This document shows, one piece after another, positions 54,773 through 62,902 of a stretch of 64,000 bases of DNA. The position numbers were made by a program, and so were the translations under genes. The notes under the pieces were generated by a model. That model did no database searches. It was given only the letters and a program-made list of their open reading frames with translations, and was not told the DNA's origin. This DNA is from Sphingopyxis italica. Its GTDB lineage: Bacteria; Pseudomonadota; Alphaproteobacteria; Sphingomonadales; Sphingomonadaceae. Numbering within the stretch: the first letter of the stretch is position 1; every line of letters starts with the position of its first letter. The stretch covers positions 558,001-622,000 of the forward strand of contig NZ_JAATIT010000002.1 of assembly GCF_011926545.1 (NCBI RefSeq), read 5' to 3'.

Positions 54773-57436
54773 TTATTTCGCTTTCAGTGCCGCCTGCGCT
54801 GCCGCCAGACGCGCGATGGGCACGCGGTAGGGAGAGGCGCTGACATAATCGAGACCGGTCTTTTCGCAGAAATGGATGCTCGGCGCGTCGCCGCCATGCT
54901 CGCCGCAGATGCCGAGCTTGACGTTGGGGCGCGTCTTGCGTCCGCGTTCTGCCGCCAGATCGATCAGTTGCCCGACGCCTTCGACGTCGAGGCTGACGAA
55001 CGGGTCGGTCAGGAAGATGCCCTTGTCGACATATTGCGTCAGGAAGCGGCCCGCGTCGTCGCGGCTGATGCCGATCGTCGTCTGAGTGAGGTCGTTGGTG
55101 CCGAAGCTGAAGAATTCGGCACTCTCGGCGATCTCACCCGCCATCAGCGCGGCGCGCGGCAGTTCGATCATCGTGCCGACGAGATAGGCGATCTCGCGGC
55201 CCTTTTCGGCGAACACCGCCTCGGCCTGCGCATCGACGACCGCCTTCATCAGGTCGAACTCGCGGCGCGTCGCCACCAGGGGAATCATCACCTCGGGGAT
55301 CGGCGCGGCGCCGGTCTCGGCAGCGACGTCGCACGCCGCCTCGAAGATCGCGCGCGCCTGCATCTCGTAGATTTCGGGATAGGTCACGCCAAGGCGGCAA
55401 CCGCGATGGCCGAGCATCGGGTTGAATTCGTGCAGTTCGTTCGCACGCGCCTTCAGCGCCTCGACACCCACGCCCGCCGCCGCGGCGACATCGGCGAAAT
55501 CCTCCTCGCGCGTCGGCAGGAATTCGTGGAGCGGCGGATCGAGCAGGCGGATCGTGACCGGCAGGCCCGCCATCACCCCGAAGATCGCGGCGAAGTCACC
55601 GCGCTGTTCGGGGAGCAGCTTCGCGAGCGCGACGCGCCGGCCGACTTCGCTGTCGGCAAGGATCATCTCGCGTACGGCAGTGATGCGCGCCGCGTCGAAG
55701 AACATATGCTCGGTGCGGCACAGCCCGATGCCCTCGGCACCGAAATCGCGCGCGACCTGGGCGTCCTGCGGCGTTTCGGCGTTGGCGCGGACCTTCATGC
55801 GGCGCACCTTGTCGGCCCAGCCCATCAACACGCCGAAATCGCCGACCAGTTCGGGGAGCAAGGTCGGGACTTCGCCCGCCATTACTTCGCCGGTCGAACC
55901 GTCGAGGGTGAGGATGTCTCCTTCGCGCAGTTCACGTCCGCCCACGCGCAGAACGCGCGCATTACCGTCGATCGACAGCCCGCCGGCACCCGAGACGCAG
56001 GGGCGACCCATGCCGCGGGCAACGACCGCCGCGTGGCTCGTCATCCCGCCGCGCGCGGTCAAAATGCCCTTGGCGGCGTGCATGCCGTGAATGTCTTCGG
56101 GGCTGGTTTCGACGCGAACGAGGATCACCGCCTCGCCCATGCCCGCGGCCTTCTCGGCGCTGTCGGCGTCGAACATGATCTTGCCCGATGCGGCGCCGGG
56201 GCTCGCGGGGAGCCCCTTGGTCAGGACGTCGCGCGGTGCCTTCGGGTCGAGCGTCGGGTGGAGCAACTGGTCGAGCGCGCCCGGATCGACGCGGCCAACG
56301 GCCTCCTCTTCCGAAATCAGCCCCTCAGCCGCCATATCGACCGCGATCTTGAGCGCGGCCTTGGCGGTGCGCTTACCGCTGCGCGTCTGCAGCATCCACA
56401 GCGTCCCGCGTTCGACGGTGAACTCGATATCCTGCATGTCGCGATAATGCGTCTCGAGCGTGTCGAAGACGCGGCCGAGCTCGCCGAAGGTCTCGGGCAT
56501 CGCCTCTTCCATCGACGCCGGCTTGGCGCCCGCCTTCTCGCGCGCAATTTTCGTGAGATATTGCGGCGTGCGGATGCCCGCGACGACGTCCTCGCCCTGC
56601 GCGTTGATCAGCCACTCGCCGTACCAGGCGCGCTCGCCCGTCGCCGGGTCGCGGGTGAAGGCGACGCCGGTTGCCGACGTGTCGCCCATATTGCCGAACA
56701 CCATTGCCTGAATATTGACCGCGGTGCCCCATTCTGCGGGGATCGAGTTCAGCCGGCGATAGACTTTGGCGCGGTCGCTTTCCCAGCTCGCGAAAACGGC
56801 GCCGACCGCGCCCCACAGCTGGTCGTTCGGTTCCTGCGGGAACGGCGCGCCGGTCTCGCGCTCGACGATCGCCTGATATTCCTTGACCAGCGCCTGCCAG
56901 TCTTCAGCAGACATCTCTGTGTCGAGATAGAAACCTCTGTCTTCTTTAGCGATTTCCAGCGCTTCCTCGAACTCGGCATGGTCGAGGCCCATGACGACGT
57001 CGGCGTACATCTGGACGAAGCGGCGATAGCTGTCCCACGCGAAACGCGGGTCGCCCGAAGCTTCGGACAAGCCCACGACGGTGCGGTCGTTGAGCCCGAG
57101 ATTGAGGACGGTGTCCATCATCCCCGGCATCGACACGCGCGCGCCCGAACGGACCGAGACGAGCAGCGGGTCGGCGGGGTCGCCGAATGTTTTGCCGGTG
57201 ATACCCTCGATATGCGCGATGCCCGCGGCGACATCATCGACCAGTCCGGCCGGAAACTGCTCGCCGTTGGTATAATAAGCGGTGCAGACGTCGGTGGTGA
57301 CCGTAAAGCCCGGGGGCACCGGCAGGCCGATCGAGGCCATTTCGGCGAGGTTCGACCCCTTGCCGCCCAGCAATTCCTTCGAGCGTTCGGCGGTGGTCGC
57401 GTCGCCGCCGAACAAATGCACCATCTTCGTCATCAT
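54773..57436 (-). CDS. ppdK: Pyruvate, phosphate dikinase
   Basis: 887 residues. Interconverts pyruvate + ATP + Pi and PEP + AMP + PPi. N-terminal nucleotide domain with LLGGKGSNLAEMASIGLPVPPGFT; the swivelling phosphohistidine domain with ARGGMTSHAAVVARGMG (catalytic His near 466); the C-terminal PEP barrel with GIGLCRTEHMFF, NPMLGHRGCRLG and SFGTNDLTQTT. The start is ATG 57436 (or 57433), after AGGAG; an upstream Met at 57541 overlaps nothing but lacks a ribosome site. Marks PEP-centred carbon metabolism. Confidence 0.96.
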   Translation of the reverse strand: MMTKMVHLFGGDATTAERSKELLGGKGSNLAEMASIGLPVPPGFTVTTDVCTAYYTNGEQFPAGLVDDVAAGIAHIEGITGKTFGDPADPLLVSVRSGARVSMPGMMDTVLNLGLNDRTVVGLSEASGDPRFAWDSYRRFVQMYADVVMGLDHAEFEEALEIAKEDRGFYLDTEMSAEDWQALVKEYQAIVERETGAPFPQEPNDQLWGAVGAVFASWESDRAKVYRRLNSIPAEWGTAVNIQAMVFGNMGDTSATGVAFTRDPATGERAWYGEWLINAQGEDVVAGIRTPQYLTKIAREKAGAKPASMEEAMPETFGELGRVFDTLETHYRDMQDIEFTVERGTLWMLQTRSGKRTAKAALKIAVDMAAEGLISEEEAVGRVDPGALDQLLHPTLDPKAPRDVLTKGLPASPGAASGKIMFDADSAEKAAGMGEAVILVRVETSPEDIHGMHAAKGILTARGGMTSHAAVVARGMGRPCVSGAGGLSIDGNARVLRVGGRELREGDILTLDGSTGEVMAGEVPTLLPELVGDFGVLMGWADKVRRMKVRANAETPQDAQVARDFGAEGIGLCRTEHMFFDAARITAVREMILADSEVGRRVALAKLLPEQRGDFAAIFGVMAGLPVTIRLLDPPLHEFLPTREEDFADVAAAAGVGVEALKARANELHEFNPMLGHRGCRLGVTYPEIYEMQARAIFEAACDVAAETGAAPIPEVMIPLVATRREFDLMKAVVDAQAEAVFAEKGREIAYLVGTMIELPRAALMAGEIAESAEFFSFGTNDLTQTTIGISRDDAGRFLTQYVDKGIFLTDPFVSLDVEGVGQLIDLAAERGRKTRPNVKLGICGEHGGDAPSIHFCEKTGLDYVSASPYRVPIARLAAAQAALKAK

Positions 57437-57521
57437 AAGCTCCTGCTGCCCCGGGGAGGAGGTTGCGGGGGGAATAGGGTCGCCGCCCTTCGCGGTCGAC
57501 TCAGTTTTGCTTTTAGCGGTG

Positions 57522-57983
57522 TCAGGCTGGCCTGCCTCCATGGCGGGCCTGCCAATGGTCGAAGATCGCCTCCCCCGCGCTGCCGCCGAAGGTCAGGATC
57601 GGCACGTCGCGGCGAAAGGCGAGCGACCAGGCCTTGACCCACAGCGTCTTGCGCGGCTCGATCGCCGCGATCTGGTCCCAACCGATGTGCAGGGGCGGAT
57701 GAAACAGGCGAAAGAAGACGGGCGGGCGAAGATAGATGCCGCGCTGATCGATCCAGACATTGATCGCATTCCGGTAGCTGACACCACCGGGAAAGCGGCC
57801 GATCACCATCGTCGCCCATGAAAAGCGGCGCGCATCGGCGGGGATCGGGCGGTCCCATGCAAAGGCGGGCAGATATTTCGACCATCCCACCCACGACAGG
57901 ATGCGCGTGACGAGCAGCCACATGGCGACGAAGAACAGCGGAAAGCCGATCGCGAAAATCCAGATGAGGTGGCTGTTGTCCAT
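57522..57983 (-). CDS. Small membrane protein of unknown function
   Basis: 153 residues. One N-terminal membrane segment (LIWIFAIGFPLFFVAMWLLV), then a soluble part with DARRFSWATMVIGRFPGGVSYRNAINVWID and HIGWDQIAAIEPRKTL, which resembles a PH-like (bPH_2-like) fold. In sphingomonads such a protein is often near glyS (from memory). It lies 34 bp after glyS and 85 bp before ppdK. Role unknown. Confidence 0.75.
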   Translation of the reverse strand: MDNSHLIWIFAIGFPLFFVAMWLLVTRILSWVGWSKYLPAFAWDRPIPADARRFSWATMVIGRFPGGVSYRNAINVWIDQRGIYLRPPVFFRLFHPPLHIGWDQIAAIEPRKTLWVKAWSLAFRRDVPILTFGGSAGEAIFDHWQARHGGRPA

Positions 57984-58017
57984 GACGCTTCACCTTCCTT
58001 CGATGACCGGGAGAGCC

Positions 58018-60162
58018 CTAACCCTCTATCTTCGAGAAATCGGCGACGCTGTGCACCGCATCACGGAACCGCGCCAGCAGCCCGAGCCGCCAGGCGCGGA
58101 CCGCTTCATCGGGGTCGTTGACCATCACGCCGTCGAAAAAGGCGTCGATCGGCGCGCGGAGCGACGCGAGCGCGGCCATCGCGTCGGTGAAGCGTTCGTC
58201 GGCGACGGCGGCGGCGGCCGCGGGTTCAGCGGTGTCGAGCGCGGCGAGCAGGGCCGCCTCGGCGGGGTCCATTTCTCCCCTCCCGCTTGCGGGAGGGGTC
58301 GGGGGAGGGCCTGTTTCGTCGGAAGCGCCATCGGACATGCCCTCCCCTAGCCCCTCCCGCAAGCGGGAGGGGGACGTCTCGCCCGCCTGCTTCAGGATAT
58401 TCGCCGCGCGCTTGTAGCCCGCGAGGAGGTTTGTGCCGTCGTCGGTCGCCATGAACGCCTGCAGCGCCTTCACGCGGGCGAGCAAGCGGACGAGATCATC
58501 CTCGCCGCCGAGCGCAAACACCGCGTCGATGAGGTCGTGACGGACGCCAGCTTCGCGCTGTTGGACCTTGAGGCGGTCGGCGAAGAAGGATGCCAGCTTC
58601 TTTTCGGTGTGGCCTTCCCAAACAACCCCGAACTTATCGAGATCATCTTCAACAGCCTTCAGCAACACCTGTTCCAAGCGGAAACGCAGGCCGTTCCGTA
58701 AAATGGTAGCAATCACGCCCAAGGCCGCGCGCCGCAAAGCAAATGGGTCTTTCGATCCGGTCGGAGCTTCATCGATCAGCACGAAGAATTGGGTAAAGAC
58801 GTCGAGCTTATCCGCCAGCGCCACAGCCACCGTCACCGGCGCAGTCGGGACGTCATCGCCCTGCCCGACCGGCTTGTAATGATCGCGGATCGCGTCGGCG
58901 ACCGCATCGGGCAGACCTTCGGCGCGGGCGTAATAGCCGCCCATCAGGCCCTGCAATTCGGGGAACTCGCCAACCATTTCGGTAACGAGGTCGGCCTTGG
59001 CGAGTTCAGCCGCTTGCCGCGCGAGCGCTGGGTCGCAATTCGGGACGACGCCTTCGCTCGCCAGCCATTCGGCGAGCTTCGCGACGCGTTTGACCTTGTC
59101 GGCGACGGTGCCGAGCTTTTCGTGGAAGGTGATGTTCGCGAGCTTCTCGGCGTGCTGCGCGAGCGTCTTTTTCTGATCCTGTTCCCAGAAGAAGCGCGCG
59201 TCGGACAGGCGCGCGGCGAGAACCTTGCGGTTGCCCGCGACGATCTCCGCCCCGCCGTCGACCGCGTCGATGTTCGCGGTGCAGACGAAGCCGTTGGCGA
59301 GCTTGCCGTCCGCATCGTTCACGACGAAATATTTCTGGTTCACCCGCGCGGTCAGCTGGATGACCTCGGGCGGCACTTCCAAAAACGCTTCGTCGAACCG
59401 GCCGAGCAAGGGCACCGGCCATTCGGTGAGCCCGGCATTCTCGATCACCAGCCCCTCGTCCTCGACCAGCGTCAGCCCGGCGTCGGCCGCGGCCTTGGCG
59501 GCGCCGTCGCGGATGATCGACTGGCGCTCCTCATGGTCGACGATGACGTGGCAGGCGCGCAGCTTTTCGGCATAGTCGGCGGCCGATCCGATCGTGATCT
59601 CGCCCGGGCAGTGGAAGCGGTGACCGCGCGTCGCGAAACCGGCGGAAATCCCGCTAACTTCACACGCAACAAGGTCTTCGCCGAAGATGGCGACGATGCC
59701 CGACAGCGGACGCACCCAGCGAAGGCTTTCGCTGCTCGCGCTCGCCTTGCCCCAGCGCATCGACTTGGGCCAGGCAAAGCCGCGGACGATCGCGGGGATC
59801 GCCTCGGCAAGCACCTCTGCGGTCGCGCGGCCCGGCTTGTCGATGACGGCGAACCAGACGCCGTCGCGGTCTTCGAGTTGGTCCTGCGTCAGCCCCGTCT
59901 TGCGAAGGAAACCTTCGAGCGCCTGCGGCGGCGCACTGCTGCGCGGTCCTTTGAGCTCCTCGCTGACCGCGGCGGTCGCTTCGGGAAGACCCTTGGCGAT
60001 CAGCGCAAGGCGGCGCGGCGTCGACCATATGGTGAGCTCGCCCGTTTCGAGGCCCGCTGCGGCGAGCTGCGCGCGGAACAGTTTTTCGAGTTCGGCGCGC
60101 GCCCCCGCCTGCATCCGCGCCGGGATTTCCTCGCTGCGCAGTTCGAGAAGAAAGTCGGTCAC
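58018..60162 (-). CDS. glyS: Glycine--tRNA ligase beta subunit
   Basis: 714 residues, GTG start (60160-60162). Begins TDFLLELRSEEIPARM and has the usual PRRLAL, the HD-type domain region with HEKLGTVADKVKRV and the C-terminal anticodon-binding part ending ADFSKIEG. At about residues 597-630 the protein carries a Pro/Arg/Gly-rich stretch (SPSRLREGLGEGM and PPPTPPASGRGE) that is encoded by a palindromic repeat at 58275-58373 and lies between two conserved segments (LLAGYKRAANILK and MDPAEAALLAAL). It works as a heterotetramer with GlyQ. The stop is 34 bp from the downstream membrane protein gene. Confidence 0.96.
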   Translation of the reverse strand: MTDFLLELRSEEIPARMQAGARAELEKLFRAQLAAAGLETGELTIWSTPRRLALIAKGLPEATAAVSEELKGPRSSAPPQALEGFLRKTGLTQDQLEDRDGVWFAVIDKPGRATAEVLAEAIPAIVRGFAWPKSMRWGKASASSESLRWVRPLSGIVAIFGEDLVACEVSGISAGFATRGHRFHCPGEITIGSAADYAEKLRACHVIVDHEERQSIIRDGAAKAAADAGLTLVEDEGLVIENAGLTEWPVPLLGRFDEAFLEVPPEVIQLTARVNQKYFVVNDADGKLANGFVCTANIDAVDGGAEIVAGNRKVLAARLSDARFFWEQDQKKTLAQHAEKLANITFHEKLGTVADKVKRVAKLAEWLASEGVVPNCDPALARQAAELAKADLVTEMVGEFPELQGLMGGYYARAEGLPDAVADAIRDHYKPVGQGDDVPTAPVTVAVALADKLDVFTQFFVLIDEAPTGSKDPFALRRAALGVIATILRNGLRFRLEQVLLKAVEDDLDKFGVVWEGHTEKKLASFFADRLKVQQREAGVRHDLIDAVFALGGEDDLVRLLARVKALQAFMATDDGTNLLAGYKRAANILKQAGETSPSRLREGLGEGMSDGASDETGPPPTPPASGRGEMDPAEAALLAALDTAEPAAAAAVADERFTDAMAALASLRAPIDAFFDGVMVNDPDEAVRAWRLGLLARFRDAVHSVADFSKIEG
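58275..58373. repeat. Palindromic element inserted in frame within glyS
   Basis: Two inversely oriented arms (58275-58310 and 58339-58373), each containing the palindrome CCCTCCCGCTTGCGGGAGGG, with a near-match over about 35 bases. The CTCCC-GCTTGC-GGGAG type is a dispersed intergenic repeat in sphingomonads. In glyS it is about 99 bp, a multiple of three, and leaves the frame open. Confidence 0.85.
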
Positions 60163-60281
60163 AGCGCATCCCTCAATAAATAGGGACAGTCCCTATTTAA
60201 TCGCAAACTGACGGCGCGGCACGCAGCGCGCGCGAAAATTAAATAGGGACTGTCCCTATTTATTGAGCCCACGGTCACAGC
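60156..60281. repeat. 30-bp perfect inverted repeat between glyQ and glyS with 10-bp flanking duplication
   Basis: Arms 60172-60201 and 60238-60267 are perfect inverse copies, each with an inner palindrome around AAATAGGGACAGTCCCTATTT. The core GGGACTGTCCC is known from REP elements linked to RAYT transposases. CGGTCACAGC occurs on both sides (60156-60165 and 60272-60281), holding the glyS GTG start on one side and the glyQ TGA stop on the other. Confidence 0.9.
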
Positions 60282-61198
60282 ACCCACCCCGGATAGTTTT
60301 CGGCCCAGCGTTCGGACTGGCTGTCGATCCACGCCTTGCAGCTGCCCTTTGCGAGGTCGCGGACGCGCGCCATATAATTGGCGCGTTCCTGTACGCTGAT
60401 CACGCCGCGCGCTTGCAGCAGGTTGAAGAGGTGGCTCGCCTCGATCGCCTGGTCATAGGCCGCGAGCGGAACGCCAGCGTCGATCGCGCGATTGCATTCG
60501 GCCTCGGCCGCCTTGAAGCCTGCGAACAAGGTCTCGGTGTCAGCGACCTCGAAATTCCATTTCGAGAACTGCTTTTCATTCTCGAGGAACACGTCGCCAT
60601 AGCTGACCGCCGCGACATCGTCGACCGCGTCGGAAAAGCGCAGGTCGTACACATTGTCGACGTTCTGGATATACATAGCGAGGCGTTCGAGCCCGTAGGT
60701 AAGCTCGCCCGCGACGGGCTTGCAGTCGAAGCCGCCCATTTGCTGGAAGTAAGTGAACTGGGTGACTTCCATCCCGTCGCACCATACTTCCCAGCCGAGC
60801 CCCCACGCGCCGAGCGTCGGCGATTCCCAGTCGTCCTCGACGAAGCGGATGTCGTGGAGGAGCGGGTCGATGCCGATCGCGGCGAGCGATCCTAGATATT
60901 GCTCCTGCAGGTCGGCGGGCGACGGCTTCAATATCACCTGATATTGGTAATAATGCTGGAGCCGGTTCGGGTTCTCGCCATAGCGGCCGTCGGTCGGCCG
61001 GCGGCTTGGCTGGACATAGGCGACATTCCACGGCTCGGGACCGAGGCTGCGCAGCGTCGTCGCGGGATGAAAGGTCCCCGCCCCCACGCGCATGTCATAA
61101 GGCTGCAAGATCGCGCAGCCGCGCGCGCTCCAGTAATTGTGCAGCGTCAGGATCATGCCCTGAAAGCTGAGTGGTGTCTTGTCCGCCCCGTCGGCCAC
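60275..61198 (-). CDS. glyQ: Glycine--tRNA ligase alpha subunit
   Basis: 307 residues, the catalytic class II aminoacyl-tRNA synthetase subunit. [70 protein letters not shown] and GLERLAMY hold the class II motifs. Ends YPGWVL followed by TGA at 60275-60277. The inverted repeat separates it from glyS, yet the gene order is that of a normal glyQS operon. Confidence 0.97.
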   Translation of the reverse strand: MADGADKTPLSFQGMILTLHNYWSARGCAILQPYDMRVGAGTFHPATTLRSLGPEPWNVAYVQPSRRPTDGRYGENPNRLQHYYQYQVILKPSPADLQEQYLGSLAAIGIDPLLHDIRFVEDDWESPTLGAWGLGWEVWCDGMEVTQFTYFQQMGGFDCKPVAGELTYGLERLAMYIQNVDNVYDLRFSDAVDDVAAVSYGDVFLENEKQFSKWNFEVADTETLFAGFKAAEAECNRAIDAGVPLAAYDQAIEASHLFNLLQARGVISVQERANYMARVRDLAKGSCKAWIDSQSERWAENYPGWVL

Positions 61199-61336
61199 GG
61201 CCGCAATCCCTTCGCAGGTGCAAAAATCGCCGCCGCATTGGCCCAGCGGCGGCGCATGGTCAAGGCTCCCCGCCGCTCGCCACGGCGCGAAAAAATCCGC
61301 TTTAGTCAGGTCTTCAGAACTTTTTGTAAGGTTTTA

Positions 61337-61365
61337 TTGACATAGTCAGCGAATCGCGACATATA
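61337..61365 (+). promoter_or_regulatory. Likely promoter of the UrcA-family gene
   Basis: TTGACA (61337-61342), 17 bases, then CATATA (61360-61365), or TATAGT with 19 bases. The ATAGTCA heptamer occurs twice in this stretch, which may be a regulator site. Confidence 0.55.
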
Positions 61366-61387
61366 GTCATGGAAACGTGACATTAAG

Positions 61388-61412
61388 GCAGGTTGAGTTG
61401 ACCACAACCTGC
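61388..61412 (+). promoter_or_regulatory. Inverted repeat in the leader of the UrcA-family gene
   Basis: GCAGGTTG and CAACCTGC, perfect 8-bp arms with 9 bases between, about 20 bases before the start and just upstream of the AAGGAG ribosome site. It could be an mRNA hairpin or an operator. Confidence 0.4.
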
Positions 61413-61430
61413 TGATCCAAGGAGAATGAC

Positions 61431-61760
61431 ATGATGACCCGCACGCTGATCCTCGCCCTCTCGCTTGCCGCCAGCGCAATTCCCGCCGCGGCCGCCGAGA
61501 GCGAAAACGCCACGGCCGAAATCCGCATCGACGATCTCGACCTGACCCGCGCGACCGATCGCGAACGACTGGATACCCGCCTGAAAAGCGCCGCGCGCAG
61601 CGTCTGCCGCACCAATCTTCGCCGCGCGGGCGAAGGTAGCCGCCAAGCGGCGTGCCTCACCGCCGCGCTCGCGCAGGCCGAACCGCAAGCGGCGCGGGCT
61701 ATTGCGGCGGCGCAAGACGGCAGCCGGCTCGCGCTATTGATGATCCGCACCCCGCGGTAA
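61431..61760 (+). CDS. UrcA-family secreted protein
   Basis: 109 residues. Signal peptide (TLILALSLAASAIPAAA) cut near residue 22; then the UrcA pattern: AEIRIDDLDLTRATDRERLDTRLKSAARSVCR, with a pair of Cys (SVCRTN and AACLTA) that probably form a disulfide. UrcA proteins are found in alphaproteobacteria, function unknown. The ribosome site AAGGAG is well placed. Followed by a GC hairpin (61821-61844). Confidence 0.85.
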   Translation: MMTRTLILALSLAASAIPAAAAESENATAEIRIDDLDLTRATDRERLDTRLKSAARSVCRTNLRRAGEGSRQAACLTAALAQAEPQAARAIAAAQDGSRLALLMIRTPR

Positions 61761-61820
61761 CGACAGGATCCTACGGCTTCGCTCTGCCGTGCCTCCCCGG
61801 TGACGGCTGCGACTTGGGCT

Positions 61821-61844
61821 GGAGCGCCCCGGGACGGGCGCTCC
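61821..61844 (+). terminator. GC-rich hairpin after the UrcA-family gene
   Basis: GGAGCGCCC and GGGCGCTCC form a perfect 9-bp stem with a 6-base loop, 61 bp after the stop; no long T-run follows. Confidence 0.55.
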
Positions 61845-61993
61845 AGTTCCTTGATCCCGGGCAAGGCCGATCGGAAACTGTCGCCATCAACGCGACCTGC
61901 CGCAAGGACAGAATAAATATTCCCCTTCCCGAACATATTGATGCGCTATGGGAAGATGATGACCCTTCGGACGGACATGCTGGCGAGGCGCCG

Positions 61994-62209
61994 ATGAACA
62001 ACAAGCTGAAAGTGCTGCGCGCGATGCGGAACTGGAGCCAAGCGGAACTCGCCGACCGGCTCGACGTCTCGCGGCAGGCGGTGAATGCGATCGAAACGGG
62101 GAAATACGACCCGTCGTTGCCGCTCGCCTTCAAGCTCGCGCGGCTGTTTGCAATGCCGATCGAGGAGATTTTCGATGACGGTTACAAGGGAGGCGACGAT
62201 GCCGGTTGA
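61994..62209 (+). CDS. Small Xre-family regulator (YozG-type)
   Basis: 71 residues, almost all HTH: KLKVLRAMRNWSQAELADRLDVSRQAVNAIETGKYDPS, then the phrase FKLARLFAMPIEEIF. This is the short HTH_3 type often coded just upstream of a membrane protein it is thought to control. The stop overlaps the start of the next gene by 11 bp. The frame is open upstream to 61652 but the upstream part overlaps urcA and is not likely. Confidence 0.85.
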   Translation: MNNKLKVLRAMRNWSQAELADRLDVSRQAVNAIETGKYDPSLPLAFKLARLFAMPIEEIFDDGYKGGDDAG

Positions 62210-62831
62210 GAATACGAAACCTCATAACCTGCCGGCGATGATCGTCTGGCCGATCATCATCGTACTGACCGCCGCGGGCGTGCTCGGCGGCTTCGCTGGC
62301 TATAATCAGGCTATGGTCGATGATGGCGGCACCCCGCTTCCCGCCTGGGCCGGTCCGCTCGCCGCGCTGGGTTTCGGCGCGGTCGCGCTGGCCGTCTATG
62401 CGCGCCGCTATCGATCGGCATGGCAAAGCCTGCCGCCTCGCCGGCGGCACTATTGGCTGGCGCTCGGCCTTTGCGCGACGATCGGCGGCATCGTCGGCGG
62501 CTGGCTCGTCGCCGATCAGCCGATCGATCGGGGGTTCGCCGAAATGCTCGCCAGCGGGACGCTGAGCCCCGGTTTCGCCGTCGGCGCGTCGCTGCTGTGG
62601 ATCGGCGGGCTCGCCGTCGGCATGGTCCTTTACCACCGCGCGATCGACGACCATGAAGAGCGCGCGTGGCTGTGGGCGTGCGTCGCGGGCTGGTATGCCT
62701 TCATCTTTCCCGCTCCCGCCTGGTGGGCGCTCCACCGCGCCGGCATGGCGCCGCCGGTCGACGCGATGCTGCTTTTCTTGCTGTCGCTGATCGCGAACGC
62801 CATCGTCTGGATGTGGCTGAAATTCCGCTGA
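62199..62831 (+). CDS. Integral membrane protein of unknown function
   Basis: 210 residues from ATG 62199, after AAGGGAGG at good spacing. Four to six membrane segments: PAMIVWPIIIVLTAAGVLGGF, WAGPLAALGFGAVALAVYA, YWLALGLCATIGGIVGGWL, FAVGASLLWIGGLAVGMVLY, ACVAGWYAFIFPAPAWWAL and LLFLLSLIANAIVWMWL. No clear family. Translated with the overlapping HTH gene, so probably controlled by it. Confidence 0.8.
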   Translation: MPVENTKPHNLPAMIVWPIIIVLTAAGVLGGFAGYNQAMVDDGGTPLPAWAGPLAALGFGAVALAVYARRYRSAWQSLPPRRRHYWLALGLCATIGGIVGGWLVADQPIDRGFAEMLASGTLSPGFAVGASLLWIGGLAVGMVLYHRAIDDHEERAWLWACVAGWYAFIFPAPAWWALHRAGMAPPVDAMLLFLLSLIANAIVWMWLKFR

Positions 62832-62902
62832 CCGACGATCGCCCTTTCCTCCTTCCCTTTTCCCTTCCTCCGGCCCGGTGCCCCCTGACGAGAGGCTTTC
62901 CT

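Noticed and set aside
54527..57637. A 1036-codon open frame on the plus strand across the ppdK gene
   Set aside because: It is antisense to ppdK, which has all its family motifs. High GC makes long antisense frames common; the peptide is Arg/Ala/Asp-rich with no domain.
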